Shown in pieces: positions 51,280 to 60,757 of a stretch of 64,000 nt of DNA; within the stretch, counting starts at the first letter, position 1; each line of letters opens with the position of its first letter. The notes beneath the pieces were generated by a model that saw only the letters and a program-made list of their open reading frames with translations, was not told where the DNA came from and made no database searches. Origin of the DNA: Dokdonia sinensis (GTDB taxonomy: Bacteria; Bacteroidota; Bacteroidia; Flavobacteriales; Flavobacteriaceae); assembly GCF_003688895.1 (NCBI RefSeq), contig NZ_REFV01000003.1, positions 1-64,000 on the forward strand, given 5' to 3'. Position numbers and translations under genes: made by a program.

Positions 51280-51826
51280 AGCTATAGTTATTAAGTTCTT
51301 TTAATCTTATCTGTAATTGCTTGCGCGCTTTAAAAAGTTGACTTTTTGAAGTGCTTTCTGAAATACCTAGTTCCTTTGCAATTTCCTGATGCTTGTATCC
51401 CTCTATGGCATACATGATAAATACGACGCGGTAACCTTCGGGCAAATCATCTATCATTTCCTGCAAATGCTCTACTTCAAAACTGGATTGAATATTATTT
51501 ATAGATTCATTGCTTTCAATTGTTCCATCTTCAGAAAAGTATAATTTCTTTACTGCGCGTAGATAGGAAATACTCTCTCTTACCATAATCCTACGAATCC
51601 AACCTTCGAAACTCCCTTCGCCTTTAAAACTCGATAGATGTGTGAACACTTTTAAAAATCCGTTGCACATTGCCTCTTCAGCTTGATGGACATCTTTTAT
51701 ATAGTAGCGACACACGCTGAGCATTTTAGAAGCGTGTTGTTCGTAAAGCTCACGTTGCGCATCCCGTTGCCCTTTAATGGCTCGTTTTATAAGTTGTTTC
51801 TCACTATTGAGTTGTATGATTCTCAT
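51254..51826 (-). CDS. ECF RNA polymerase sigma factor
   Basis: A 190-residue sigma-70 family ECF factor. Region 2 spans about 15-85 (AQRELYEQHASKMLSVCRYYIKDVHQAEEAMCNGFLKVF, then GWIRRIMVRESISYLR). Region 4 spans about 120-175 (LPEGYRVVFIMYAIEGYKHQEIAKELGISESTSKSQLFKARK). First gene of a leftward operon with the putative anti-sigma factor and the barrel protein. Confidence 0.92.
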   Translation of the reverse strand: MRIIQLNSEKQLIKRAIKGQRDAQRELYEQHASKMLSVCRYYIKDVHQAEEAMCNGFLKVFTHLSSFKGEGSFEGWIRRIMVRESISYLRAVKKLYFSEDGTIESNESINNIQSSFEVEHLQEMIDDLPEGYRVVFIMYAIEGYKHQEIAKELGISESTSKSQLFKARKQLQIRLKELNNYSYGTDKARR

Positions 51827-52110
51827 ACTTGATTGATGGTTTCTATTTATATAGACGCAGGAGTTTTCTAAAAGGTTGCCTGAGGGGAAAACTTTTTTGA
51901 TTAAAATAGAAAAACGAAATTAGAAAGTAGTAATCGATAGCTTATGGCACAGCAATCAAATTTATAAACAAGAGAGTAGGATCGTTAAAACCCACCCTTC
52001 GGCTACGCTCAAGATTCGTGATGTACCGCTTACTAAATTGATTGAGCTTACTTCTATGAGTTTCTCTTATCGTCGAAATGACGACTCGCTTCGGTTTCGA
52101 TTTCCTAAAG

Positions 52111-52740
52111 TTACCCTTTGTACTTCATAGGAAGATGCACCACCTTTTTAGTCTCGAAAAAATCTTCTTTAAAAAAACTCGGCAGGTGGTAGATTTTTGC
52201 AGTAGTATATTTCTGGAGTTCTTCACTCAGGTCTCCTCCTTTAAGATATAGGATTCCGTTTTTAAGTTCGTGGTTACTTTTTTTGGCAATATGGCCTTTC
52301 ACCCAGCGCACAAATGTTTCCATTTGGGCAACTGCTCTTGAGACGATAAAATCATATTGACCTGGTACATTCTCGACGCGGTCATTTGTGGTCTTGACGT
52401 TCGTAATTCCGAGCCCGTCCACAACCTCATTAACTACTTTAATTTTTTTACCGATGCTGTCTACCAGATGAAAATCTACTTCAGGATGCAGTATCGCAAG
52501 AGGAACGCCTGGAAAACCACCTCCAGTTCCTACGTCTAGAATTTTTGACCCTGGTTTGAATCGTTGCACCTTTGCAATCCCCAAAGAATGAAGCACGTGA
52601 CGTAGATAGATCTCATCAATATCCTTTCGGCTGACGACGTTTATTTTAAGATTCCAGTCTTCGTACAAAACCCTGAGTTGCTCAAATTGAGCCTTTTGAG
52701 TCTCTGTTAAATCTGGAAAATATTTTAAGATGATATCCAT
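52111..52740 (-). CDS. rsmG: 16S rRNA (guanine(527)-N(7))-methyltransferase
   Basis: A 209-residue SAM-dependent methyltransferase (GidB). Features: QFEQLRVLYEDWNLKINVVSRKD, HVLHSLGIAK, the SAM loop ILDVGTGGGFPGVPLAI and FIVSRAVAQME. Length is normal. It is divergent from the desaturase gene. Confidence 0.95.
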   Translation of the reverse strand: MDIILKYFPDLTETQKAQFEQLRVLYEDWNLKINVVSRKDIDEIYLRHVLHSLGIAKVQRFKPGSKILDVGTGGGFPGVPLAILHPEVDFHLVDSIGKKIKVVNEVVDGLGITNVKTTNDRVENVPGQYDFIVSRAVAQMETFVRWVKGHIAKKSNHELKNGILYLKGGDLSEELQKYTTAKIYHLPSFFKEDFFETKKVVHLPMKYKG

Positions 52741-52850
52741 AGGGTCCGCTATTCTCGAGCAAAAATACTCAAATTACCGCGTTAAATTTTGCTCATAACT
52801 TCTATCGTGGAGAATATATGTTTATTTTTACTCGTTGGTAATTTATTATT

Positions 52851-52870
52851 TACGCTTTCGCGAAAGCGTA
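52851..52870. repeat. Dispersed palindrome, 20-bp copy in a divergent gap
   Basis: TACGCTTTCGCGAAAGCGTA between rsmG and the desaturase gene. Confidence 0.97.
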
Positions 52871-52936
52871 CCTATACAAAATACCACTAAGCGCAATATT
52901 TGACACAAAACTGCGCTTACCCTTAAAAAATAAAAT

Positions 52937-54034
52937 ATGGATACTACCATTAAATTCTCACGTGTAGATTCGGCTAAATTCTTCCGAACACTCAACAAAC
53001 GCGTGAATACCTACTTTAAAGAGAATGAAATAAAGCGCACAGGAAACTGGAAATTATATATAAAGGCCATTGTAATGTTCTCTATGTATCTCGTTCCTTA
53101 CTTTTTGTTTATGACGCTTGATATGCCGTGGTGGGTGCAACTCCTACTTACAATATTAATGGGTGTCGGGATGGCTGGCGTTGGTATGAATGTGATGCAC
53201 GATGGTAATCACGGGTCATTCTCTAGCAAAAAATGGGTCAACAAATTAATGGGAAGTTCCATTTACATCTTAGCTGGAAACAGGTCTAACTGGCAAGTAC
53301 AACATAATGTATTGCACCATACCTATACAAATATTCACGGCCACGATGAGGATATGGAAGCGGGACGTATACTTCGATTTTCAAAGCATAGCGAGTGGCG
53401 CAAGCACCACAAATTCCAACAATATTATTCCTTTATCTTGTATGGTTTACTCACCATAAACTGGGTAATTACGGCAGATATCACACAGATGAAACGTTAT
53501 ATCAAACGTAAATTATCTTATGGTAAATTACAGAGCCCTACAAAGCAATGGAGTACCCTCGTAATTACAAAACTTATTTATGTAGCCATCTGGCTAGTAA
53601 TACCTCTTGTGTTTTTTGATATCACTTGGTGGAAAATCCTTCTAGGCTTTTTTATTATGCATTATACAGCTGGAGTAATCTTAAGTGTTATTTTCCAACT
53701 TGCACATATGGTAGAAGATGCGCATATGCCACTTCCAGATGAAACGGGAACGATGAAAAATACGTGGGCAATACACCAGTTATTTACTACCGTTAACTTT
53801 AGTACTAAAAATAAAATTATGAACTGGTTCTCTGGCGGTCTGAATCACCAGGTAGAACACCATATTTTCCCACACATCAGTCACGTGCACTACACAAAGA
53901 TTAGTAAGATTGTAAAGGAAACTGCACAAGAGTTCAACCTACCTTACTTTGAGTACAAAACGACTCGTAAAGCGCTTGCGGCTCACTTCCGCCACTTACG
54001 TGAGATGGGAATGCAACCTGCGATATCTGCATAA
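52937..54034 (+). CDS. Membrane fatty-acid desaturase (acyl-CoA/acyl-lipid type)
   Basis: A 365-residue membrane di-iron desaturase. Three histidine boxes are present: HDGNH (88-92), HNVLHH (123-128) and HQVEHH (304-309). Four or more hydrophobic segments frame them. The HQVEHH form of the third box is typical of front-end and related desaturases, but no cytochrome b5 domain is fused. It likely adjusts membrane fluidity. Monocistronic with its own terminator. Confidence 0.92.
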   Translation: MDTTIKFSRVDSAKFFRTLNKRVNTYFKENEIKRTGNWKLYIKAIVMFSMYLVPYFLFMTLDMPWWVQLLLTILMGVGMAGVGMNVMHDGNHGSFSSKKWVNKLMGSSIYILAGNRSNWQVQHNVLHHTYTNIHGHDEDMEAGRILRFSKHSEWRKHHKFQQYYSFILYGLLTINWVITADITQMKRYIKRKLSYGKLQSPTKQWSTLVITKLIYVAIWLVIPLVFFDITWWKILLGFFIMHYTAGVILSVIFQLAHMVEDAHMPLPDETGTMKNTWAIHQLFTTVNFSTKNKIMNWFSGGLNHQVEHHIFPHISHVHYTKISKIVKETAQEFNLPYFEYKTTRKALAAHFRHLREMGMQPAISA

Positions 54035-54061
54035 AAACAGGTGAATTTTTCAGAAAATATC

Positions 54062-54095
54062 AAGCGCCAAATCTCATAAGGATTTGGCGCTTTTT
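54062..54095 (+). terminator. Terminator of the desaturase gene
   Basis: AAGCGCCAAATC (54062-54073) pairs exactly with GATTTGGCGCTT (54081-54092) around a 7-base loop, followed by Ts. Confidence 0.92.
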
Positions 54096-54143
54096 GTTAC
54101 CTTGCATTGTAAATTTTGTATAACCAGAAAAGCATAGGCTAGA

Positions 54144-55328
54144 ATGAGTAAATTATCTACTAGAGTGACAAATATGGCAACCAGCGCGACGCTAGCAATG
54201 GCTGCAAAAGCAAGAGAATTAAGAGCCGAAGGCAAAGATATTATAGGACTCAGTCTGGGGGAACCAGATTTCAACACTCCTGATTTTATCAAAGACGCGG
54301 CCATTCAAGCTGTAAACGATAATTATAATTCTTACACTCCTGTAGATGGTTATGTAGACCTCAAGGAAGCAATAATCACAAAATTTAAACGCGATAACAA
54401 TCTAGATTACAAGCTACCGCAAATTGTAGTTTCTACTGGAGCAAAGCAATCTCTGGCAAACATTGCCTTAGTTTGTCTAGACCCTGGCGATGAAGTTATT
54501 TTACCCTGTCCTTACTGGGTAAGCTATGCAGATATCGTAAAAATCGCCGAAGGTGTTCCCGTAGAAGTAAAAACCTCTATCGAAACCGATTTTAAAATGA
54601 CCGCTTCTCAACTCGAGGCTGCCATTACGCCAAAAACAAAAATGCTTTGGTACAGTTCACCTTGTAATCCATCGGGTTCCATATACAGTAAAGAAGAATT
54701 ACGCGCCCTTGCAGATGTGCTGGCTAAACACCCTCAAATCGTTGTGGTAAGTGACGAGATTTATGAGCATATAAATTATGTAGGAGCACACGCAAGTATG
54801 GCACAGTTTCCAGATATGTACGACCGCACAGTTACGGTAAACGGCGTTTCAAAAGCCTTTGCAATGACCGGGTGGCGTGTAGGATACATAGGTGGACCAG
54901 AATATATCGCTCGCGCTTGCAACAAGATGCAGGGACAGATTACCAGCGGGACTAACTGTATCGCTCAGCGTGCAGTAATTACAGCTCTGGAGGCACCCGT
55001 GAGCAAGGTAAAGTATATGGTAGATGAGTTTAAGAATAGACGTAAACTTATTCTCGATCTATTGTCAGACATCCCAGGTTTTCAGTGTAATGAGCCAGAA
55101 GGTGCGTTTTATGTATTCCCTAATATCTCTCACTATTTCGGTAAAACACTGGGCGGCACAAAAATTGAAAATGCAACTGACTTCTCTCTCTACTTACTGG
55201 AGGCGGCAAATGTTGCCACGGTAACCGGAGTTGCTTTTGGAAATCCAGATTGTATCCGTATATCATACGCGGCGAGTGTGGATAATATTAAAGAAGCGAT
55301 GAAACGTGTGAAGGAGGCAGTATCCTAG
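54144..55328 (+). CDS. Pyridoxal-phosphate aspartate-type aminotransferase
   Basis: A 394-residue class I aminotransferase of the AspC Ib subgroup. Landmarks are LSLGEPDFNTPDFI, NSYTPVDGYVDLKEAI, SSPCNPSGSIYS, the PLP lysine in SKAFAMTGWRVGY (about residue 234) and the C-terminal arginine in CIRISYAAS. It exchanges amino groups between aspartate or related amino acids and 2-oxoglutarate. The exact substrate range (aspartate or aspartate/prephenate) cannot be told. Followed by a terminator. Confidence 0.93.
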   Translation: MSKLSTRVTNMATSATLAMAAKARELRAEGKDIIGLSLGEPDFNTPDFIKDAAIQAVNDNYNSYTPVDGYVDLKEAIITKFKRDNNLDYKLPQIVVSTGAKQSLANIALVCLDPGDEVILPCPYWVSYADIVKIAEGVPVEVKTSIETDFKMTASQLEAAITPKTKMLWYSSPCNPSGSIYSKEELRALADVLAKHPQIVVVSDEIYEHINYVGAHASMAQFPDMYDRTVTVNGVSKAFAMTGWRVGYIGGPEYIARACNKMQGQITSGTNCIAQRAVITALEAPVSKVKYMVDEFKNRRKLILDLLSDIPGFQCNEPEGAFYVFPNISHYFGKTLGGTKIENATDFSLYLLEAANVATVTGVAFGNPDCIRISYAASVDNIKEAMKRVKEAVS

Positions 55329-55362
55329 GTTTCGTTTAAGCACAGATCCAAATAATGATCTT

Positions 55363-55397
55363 AATGCCATCTCATTGTGAGGTGGCATTTCTTTTTT
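55363..55397 (+). terminator. Terminator of the aminotransferase gene
   Basis: AATGCCATCTCA pairs with TGAGGTGGCATT (one G-T pair) around a 3-base loop, followed by TCTTTTTT. Confidence 0.9.
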
Positions 55398-55442
55398 ATA
55401 GGTATCTTAGTATAGTAAACCATTGAGGGCGTGAAATAGTAC

Positions 55443-55456
55443 GCTTTCGCGAAAGC
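55443..55456. repeat. Dispersed palindrome, exact core copy
   Basis: Nine bases upstream of the ATG of the DUF885 lipoprotein gene, where a 5' untranslated region would normally be. Left flank is TAC, right flank AAAA. Confidence 0.95.
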
Positions 55457-55464
55457 AAAACCAA

Positions 55465-57249
55465 ATGAAAAAAATACTACTCGCAGGACTAGCCTTAGTA
55501 ACACTTATCGCCTGTAAAAACGAAACCAAAGAAACCGAAGAGACTCCCAAAAATGAAGTTGCCTTTAACACGCTTCTGGATGATTATTATGAGGAAGGGC
55601 TTAAGTTAAATCCACTTAATGCGACGATGACGGGTGACAATCGCTACAATGACCAGTTTCCAGATGTCCTTTCTGCCGAATATAAACAAGAGTTGAAGGC
55701 GTATTATAATAAATACAAAGATGCGCTTGTAACTTACGATGATGAAAATCTGAGTGAAACGGAGCAGATGAGCAAGGAAGTCCTCTTGTGGGATATTAAT
55801 GTAAATCTGGAGGGAATGGAATATAAAAAAGACCTGATGCCCATAGACCAGATGTGGTCGCCACATTTAATGTTCGGTCAGCTGGCAAGTGGTGCAAGTG
55901 CACAACCATTTAAAACAACAGAGGATTACCGCAACTGGCAACTGCGAGTAGATGATTACCTCGTATGGCTCAATAGTGCTGAGGCTAACATGCGCAAGGG
56001 CATAGAAGAAGGTTATGTCCTTCCTAAGTCACTTATCAAAAAGGTAGTGCCACAAATGGATGCAATGGCACAACCAGATGTGGAAAATCACCTCTTCTAT
56101 ACCCCTGTCACAAATTTCCCAGAAGGAATGACTGAGGAAGACAAAAATATCATCCGTACAGATTACAAGAAGATGATTGAGGGGAAGGTAATTCCTGCGT
56201 ATGCAAAAATGCGCGACTTTCTCGCAGGAGAATATATGGATGCTGGGCGCGATAGTTCTGGATATTCAGAGTTATCAGATGGTTCTGAATATTATAAATA
56301 TGCCATAAAATATTATACGACCACGAATATGACGGCAGATGAGATTCATAATCTTGGCCTGAGCGAGGTTGCCCGCATACGCACCGAAATGGAAAAGGTA
56401 AAAGCGCAAGTTGGCTTTAAAGGGACACTTCAAGAGTTTTTTAACGACGTGCGTTCAAACAAAAAATTGATGCCTTATGATACTCCTGAAGAAATCATTG
56501 CCAACTTTAAAGAGATGCTTGAGACCATCAAGCCACAAGTGAATCAGCTATTTAGTGTACAGCCTAAAACGGCTTTTGAGGTGCGTCGCACAGAAGCTTT
56601 TAGAGAAAAAAGTGCCAGTGCAGAGTACAATCCAGGATCGCTTGACGGCACGCGCCCTGGTATATTTTATGTCCCCATTCCAGATGCTGCTACCTACAAT
56701 GTTTATTCTGATGAATCATTATTTCTACATGAGGCCATTCCGGGGCATCACTTTCAGATTTCTTTAACTCAAGAAAGTGAGGTGTTACCACAGTTTAGGA
56801 AAACACTTTGGTACAGTGCTTATGGCGAGGGCTGGGCTTTATATTCAGAATCGCTTGGAAAAGAACTTGGGCTTTATACAGACCCGTATCAATATTTCGG
56901 AACACTGGGAGCGGAAATGCATCGCGCCGTGCGTCTCGTTGTTGACACCGGAATCCACACCAAAGGCTGGTCTCGTGAGAAAGCCATCGCATACTGCCTA
57001 GAAAACGAAGCCGAAAGTGAGGCCAGTATCATCTCAGAAATTGAACGCTATATGGCTATGCCAGGACAGGCGCTTTCCTACAAGATCGGTCAACTTAAAA
57101 TACGTGAGTTGCGTGATCGTGCTTCAGCGGCGTTAGGAAACAAATTTGACATCCGCGAATATCACAAGCAAGTTTTGGAAACGGGATGTATCCCGCTGGC
57201 GGTGCTTGAAGAGAAGATTGATGAATGGATTAAAGAAAACAAGATATAA
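55465..57249 (+). CDS. DUF885-family lipoprotein, probable metallopeptidase
   Basis: A 594-residue lipoprotein with leader and lipobox TLIACKNE (Cys17). The C-terminal half has the DUF885 zinc-type motif HEAIPGHHFQ at about residues 420-429, followed by YGEGWALYSESLGKELGLY, the usual partner segment. DUF885 members behave as putative zinc peptidases; direct activity is not established for most. The N-terminal 100 residues carry LDDYYEEGLKLNPLNATMTGD, typical of the family. The serine protease gene follows 16 bases later on the same strand. Confidence 0.9.
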   Translation: MKKILLAGLALVTLIACKNETKETEETPKNEVAFNTLLDDYYEEGLKLNPLNATMTGDNRYNDQFPDVLSAEYKQELKAYYNKYKDALVTYDDENLSETEQMSKEVLLWDINVNLEGMEYKKDLMPIDQMWSPHLMFGQLASGASAQPFKTTEDYRNWQLRVDDYLVWLNSAEANMRKGIEEGYVLPKSLIKKVVPQMDAMAQPDVENHLFYTPVTNFPEGMTEEDKNIIRTDYKKMIEGKVIPAYAKMRDFLAGEYMDAGRDSSGYSELSDGSEYYKYAIKYYTTTNMTADEIHNLGLSEVARIRTEMEKVKAQVGFKGTLQEFFNDVRSNKKLMPYDTPEEIIANFKEMLETIKPQVNQLFSVQPKTAFEVRRTEAFREKSASAEYNPGSLDGTRPGIFYVPIPDAATYNVYSDESLFLHEAIPGHHFQISLTQESEVLPQFRKTLWYSAYGEGWALYSESLGKELGLYTDPYQYFGTLGAEMHRAVRLVVDTGIHTKGWSREKAIAYCLENEAESEASIISEIERYMAMPGQALSYKIGQLKIRELRDRASAALGNKFDIREYHKQVLETGCIPLAVLEEKIDEWIKENKI

Positions 57250-57265
57250 ATCCCAATTTATTATA

Positions 57266-58876
57266 ATGAAATATTTATTTCCCATACTTTTTATACTTCC
57301 TAGTTTAATATTTGCTCAGGAAGGCGATTATGCAGCTGACAGGCTTATATTAAAATTTAAAGAAAAATATTCCTCTTCAGAAATCAAAAGTTTGATTCAG
57401 GCTGAGGAATTTCAGCTTCTCAATGACTTGTTTGACGTTCAGTCCTTGAGAAATATAGGAAGCCATAAAACAAATGACACCTATGTTCTTTCTTTTGCTC
57501 TAGGTAATTATGAAATTAATGAAATAGCATCATTCTATAAAGGCTTAGATTACATAAAATTTGTAGAGAATGATTTTACTATGACTGGCGCTGGACGAAG
57601 AGTATCAGATCCCAATGACCCGCTATTTGAGAGCAGACAATGGTCTATGAATAACGAAGGCACCTTCTCGCTCTCTCCTGCAACGCAAGATGCTGATATT
57701 GACATGTTAGAGGCTTGGGAAATTACAACTGGAGATCCGGATTTAATAATAGGTGTCATAGATTCTGGCCTCCGTTTAAATCATCCTGAATTCGAAAATC
57801 GAATCTGGATTAATAATGCTGAGACTGAGGATGGTTTAGATTCTGACAATAATGGATATGTGGATGACATTTATGGATGGGATTTTGTAAATGAAGATTC
57901 CGACCCTACGGATGATCACGGTCACGGTACTAATGTTACAAGCATATTAGGAATGACAGGAAATAACGACATCGGTTATGCTGGGGTGAACTGGAACTCA
58001 AAAATAATGACTATCAAGGCACTAGACAGCAATAATTCAGGCTTCTATTCTTCAATGATTGAAGCAATTTATTATGCCGTAGACAATGGATGTGATGTTA
58101 TAAATATGTCTATAGGAGGAAACTCTTCCTCAACCGCATTAGAGGCGGCCATAAATTATTGTTACTCTCAAGATGTGCCCATTGTAATTTCTACTGGAAA
58201 CCAAGATGGTGTTATTCAGTATCCCGCACAATATGAAAACTCAATCGCTGTAGGCTCTACAAATCCTGATGACTCTCGTTCCTCTCCTTTTTTTTGGAGT
58301 TCCACAAGTGGCAGTAACTATGGACCAGCTTTAGACTATGTAGCCCCAGGAAATTATATATATGGAGCAAAGTATGATTCTGATACTAATTACAACACCT
58401 ACTGGGGAGGCACGTCACAAGGCGCTCCTCATGTTGCGGGAGTAATTTCCTTGTTAAAATCGTTAGACCCTAATCTCACGGTAGACGAAATCAATAATAT
58501 TCTGATAGCAACCTCTCAAGATGAAGTGGGTCCAGCAAATGAGGACACCCCTGGATTCGACAACTTTTTTGGTCACGGTCGCATAAATGCCCATGACGCT
58601 TTACAAAATGCCAGTCTCTCCATTGTTGAAAATAATTTAGCTACTTTTCCCGTTTACCCCAATCCTATTGCCTCAACTGGAGTTTTAAGAATTGGCACTT
58701 CAGAAAAACTAGATTTGAAAATCATCAACAGTTCAGGGCAGCAGGTGTTAGAAAGAATACAATATCAAGACAGTAACAATGGCCTCAAGATACCGAGATT
58801 AATTAGTGGTCTTTACATACTACAAATCACAAACGGAAATGGCAATAGTCATTTTAAGAAGCTTATTGTTAAATGA
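57266..58876 (+). CDS. Subtilisin-like (S8) serine protease exported by T9SS
   Basis: A 536-residue protease. I place the start at ATG 57266 because a signal peptide (MKYLFPILFILPSLIFA) begins there; an upstream in-frame ATG at 57146 lies inside the previous gene. An inhibitor-like propeptide region (about 18-105) precedes the S8 domain with Asp166 (GVIDSGLRLNHP), His218 (DDHGHGT) and Ser384 (GGTSQGAPHVAG). A type A sorting domain (about 458-536, VENNLATFPVYPNP to FKKLIVK) directs it through type IX secretion. The serine is followed by QG rather than the common MA. Confidence 0.93.
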   Translation: MKYLFPILFILPSLIFAQEGDYAADRLILKFKEKYSSSEIKSLIQAEEFQLLNDLFDVQSLRNIGSHKTNDTYVLSFALGNYEINEIASFYKGLDYIKFVENDFTMTGAGRRVSDPNDPLFESRQWSMNNEGTFSLSPATQDADIDMLEAWEITTGDPDLIIGVIDSGLRLNHPEFENRIWINNAETEDGLDSDNNGYVDDIYGWDFVNEDSDPTDDHGHGTNVTSILGMTGNNDIGYAGVNWNSKIMTIKALDSNNSGFYSSMIEAIYYAVDNGCDVINMSIGGNSSSTALEAAINYCYSQDVPIVISTGNQDGVIQYPAQYENSIAVGSTNPDDSRSSPFFWSSTSGSNYGPALDYVAPGNYIYGAKYDSDTNYNTYWGGTSQGAPHVAGVISLLKSLDPNLTVDEINNILIATSQDEVGPANEDTPGFDNFFGHGRINAHDALQNASLSIVENNLATFPVYPNPIASTGVLRIGTSEKLDLKIINSSGQQVLERIQYQDSNNGLKIPRLISGLYILQITNGNGNSHFKKLIVK

Positions 58877-58900
58877 AAAAATAGCACCTCCATACTTGAT

Positions 58901-59461
58901 TTATTTGTTTATAATCCGCTTAGTGACAGACGTATTACTTGCGAGATTATATATTGTAAAAAAGTAAATTCCTCCTTCTAGACCTTCTAGGCTTAAACTT
59001 ACTTTAGTTCTCGCCATAAAGGTATTTTGTTTAATCAACACCCCACGTATATCATAAATTTTATACCCTGATAATGGAACTTGACTTTGTACACATAGGA
59101 AATCATCTGTTGATTTAGGTTATAACTTAAACGTTGCATTACATTTTTCCTCTATGGACAATAATGGCTAAAAATTCCCACCTTTAGGACCTAAAAGATA
59201 GGCATCAAAAGATTCACCATTCTCAAATGCATCAGGATCCTCAACACCTGTTAACAGCATAATTACTGCTTGACCTGAATAATCTGGAAACCCCGGAGCT
59301 TCCAATTCCAAAGTCGTATAGTACTCAAATGCCGAAAGGACATTCCCACCGATACCATTAAAGTCTGCAGCATTGTGAATGAATTGGATCTCGGCATTTT
59401 GAGCTTTTAGACACGATATCCAATAAACTAATATGACCGTAGTGATTAAAATTTTCCTCAT
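58901..59461 (-). pseudogene. Broken T9SS-exported DUF4397-like protein
   Basis: One reading frame from ATG 59461 to TAA 58901-58903 is interrupted by two in-frame stops: TAG at 59168-59170 and TAA at 59120-59122. Before them are a signal peptide (MRKILITTVILVYWISCLKAQ) and a DUF4397-like start (AEIQFIHNAADFNG) that is shorter than the family. After them lies a recognisable sorting domain (PLSGYKIYDIRGVLIKQ to TKRIINK). The second stop replaces the tyrosine expected in the YPNP motif (L-stop-PKSTDD). This is a decayed gene, not a frame artefact, since both parts share the frame. Confidence 0.8.
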
Positions 59462-59494
59462 AATAAGTACCTTAGATAATTAAAGACACTTATT

Positions 59495-60658
59495 TTGAAA
59501 AAGAAAATCCTACTCCTAGGCTCAGGAGAACTCGGTAAAGAATTTGTAATTGCCGCACAGCGCATAGGCCAGACCGTAATTGCGGTAGACAGTTATGAAA
59601 ACGCACCAGCAATGCAAGTTGCACACGGTTATGAAGTCATTAATATGCTAGACGGCGATGCGCTGGATGCTATTGTTGCCAAACACAAACCAGACTACAT
59701 CGTTCCCGAAATCGAAGCCATACGCACAGAACGTTTTTACGAGTATGAAAAGCAAGGATATACAATAGTACCCAGTGCCAAGGCTGCAAATTACACTATG
59801 AACCGAAAGGCCATACGAGACCTCGCTGCAAAAGATTTAGGACTAAAAACGGCGAAATATGAATATGCCACTTCCGCGAAAGCGTTAAAAGAAGCTGTAA
59901 AATATGTCGGAATGCCATGCGTCGTGAAACCCTTAATGTCCTCTAGCGGAAAAGGACAATCTACCATAAAAACCGAAGCCGATATCCAAAAGGCCTGGGA
60001 ATATTCCCAAGAAGGCTCCAGAGGCGATGTCGCCGAAGTTATAGTAGAGGCCTTTGTAAACTTTAATTATGAAATCACCTTACTCACAGTAACGCAGCGC
60101 GATGGCAAAACACTCTTTTGCCCACCCATAGGACACCGCCAGGAACGTGGTGATTATCAGGAAAGTTGGCAACCCGCCACAATGGAAGACATACATCTCA
60201 AAACTGCCCAGGATATGGCCGCGCAGGTCACAGAAGCTTTGGGAGGCGCAGGACTCTGGGGTGTAGAATTCTTTATAGCAGATGATGGCGTTTACTTCTC
60301 TGAGCTCTCTCCCCGACCACACGATACTGGAATGGTAACTTTAGGAAATACACAAAACTTTAATGAGTTTGAATTACACCTGAGAGCAGTTTTAGGATTG
60401 CCTATTCCCGAGATTACACAAGAGCGTATTGGAGCCAGTGCGGTTATTCTGGCAAGCGCTCATAGTGACAATCCTCGTTTTGAAGGAATTGAAACGGTCG
60501 CTATTGCTCCAAAGTCAGACTTTAGGTTATTTGGAAAACCGAGTTCTCGACCATATCGCAGGATGGGTGTTGTGGTTGCCTATGATGACTTAGGTGGAGA
60601 TATAGAAACTGTGACGAAACGAGCTAAAGAATTGGCGGGAAAGGTGCGGGTGTATTAA
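59495..60658 (+). CDS. purT: Formate-dependent phosphoribosylglycinamide formyltransferase PurT
   Basis: A 387-residue ATP-grasp enzyme that formylates GAR with formate and ATP in purine synthesis. The start codon appears to be TTG (59495), as the family N-terminus [20 protein letters not shown] begins there. Further features: [56 protein letters not shown] degraded palindrome (59870-59883) encodes SAKAL. Tetrahydrofolate is not needed, unlike for PurN. Confidence 0.95.
   Translation: MKKKILLLGSGELGKEFVIAAQRIGQTVIAVDSYENAPAMQVAHGYEVINMLDGDALDAIVAKHKPDYIVPEIEAIRTERFYEYEKQGYTIVPSAKAANYTMNRKAIRDLAAKDLGLKTAKYEYATSAKALKEAVKYVGMPCVVKPLMSSSGKGQSTIKTEADIQKAWEYSQEGSRGDVAEVIVEAFVNFNYEITLLTVTQRDGKTLFCPPIGHRQERGDYQESWQPATMEDIHLKTAQDMAAQVTEALGGAGLWGVEFFIADDGVYFSELSPRPHDTGMVTLGNTQNFNEFELHLRAVLGLPIPEITQERIGASAVILASAHSDNPRFEGIETVAIAPKSDFRLFGKPSSRPYRRMGVVVAYDDLGGDIETVTKRAKELAGKVRVY
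59870..59883. repeat. Degenerate palindrome copy in purT
   Basis: ACTTCCGCGAAAGC, two mismatches in the left arm. Read as TSAKA. Confidence 0.55.
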
Positions 60659-60757
60659 CAAACGTGTTAAAGAATATGGATTGTAAACCAAATTGCACGT
60701 ATTACAATCATTACATTATATCTATATTAAAATCTATTATCTAAATAGTGACTGTAA

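Noticed and set aside
57146-57265. Upstream start for the subtilase gene
   Set aside because: It lies inside the DUF885 gene in another frame and would bury the clear signal peptide that starts at 57266.
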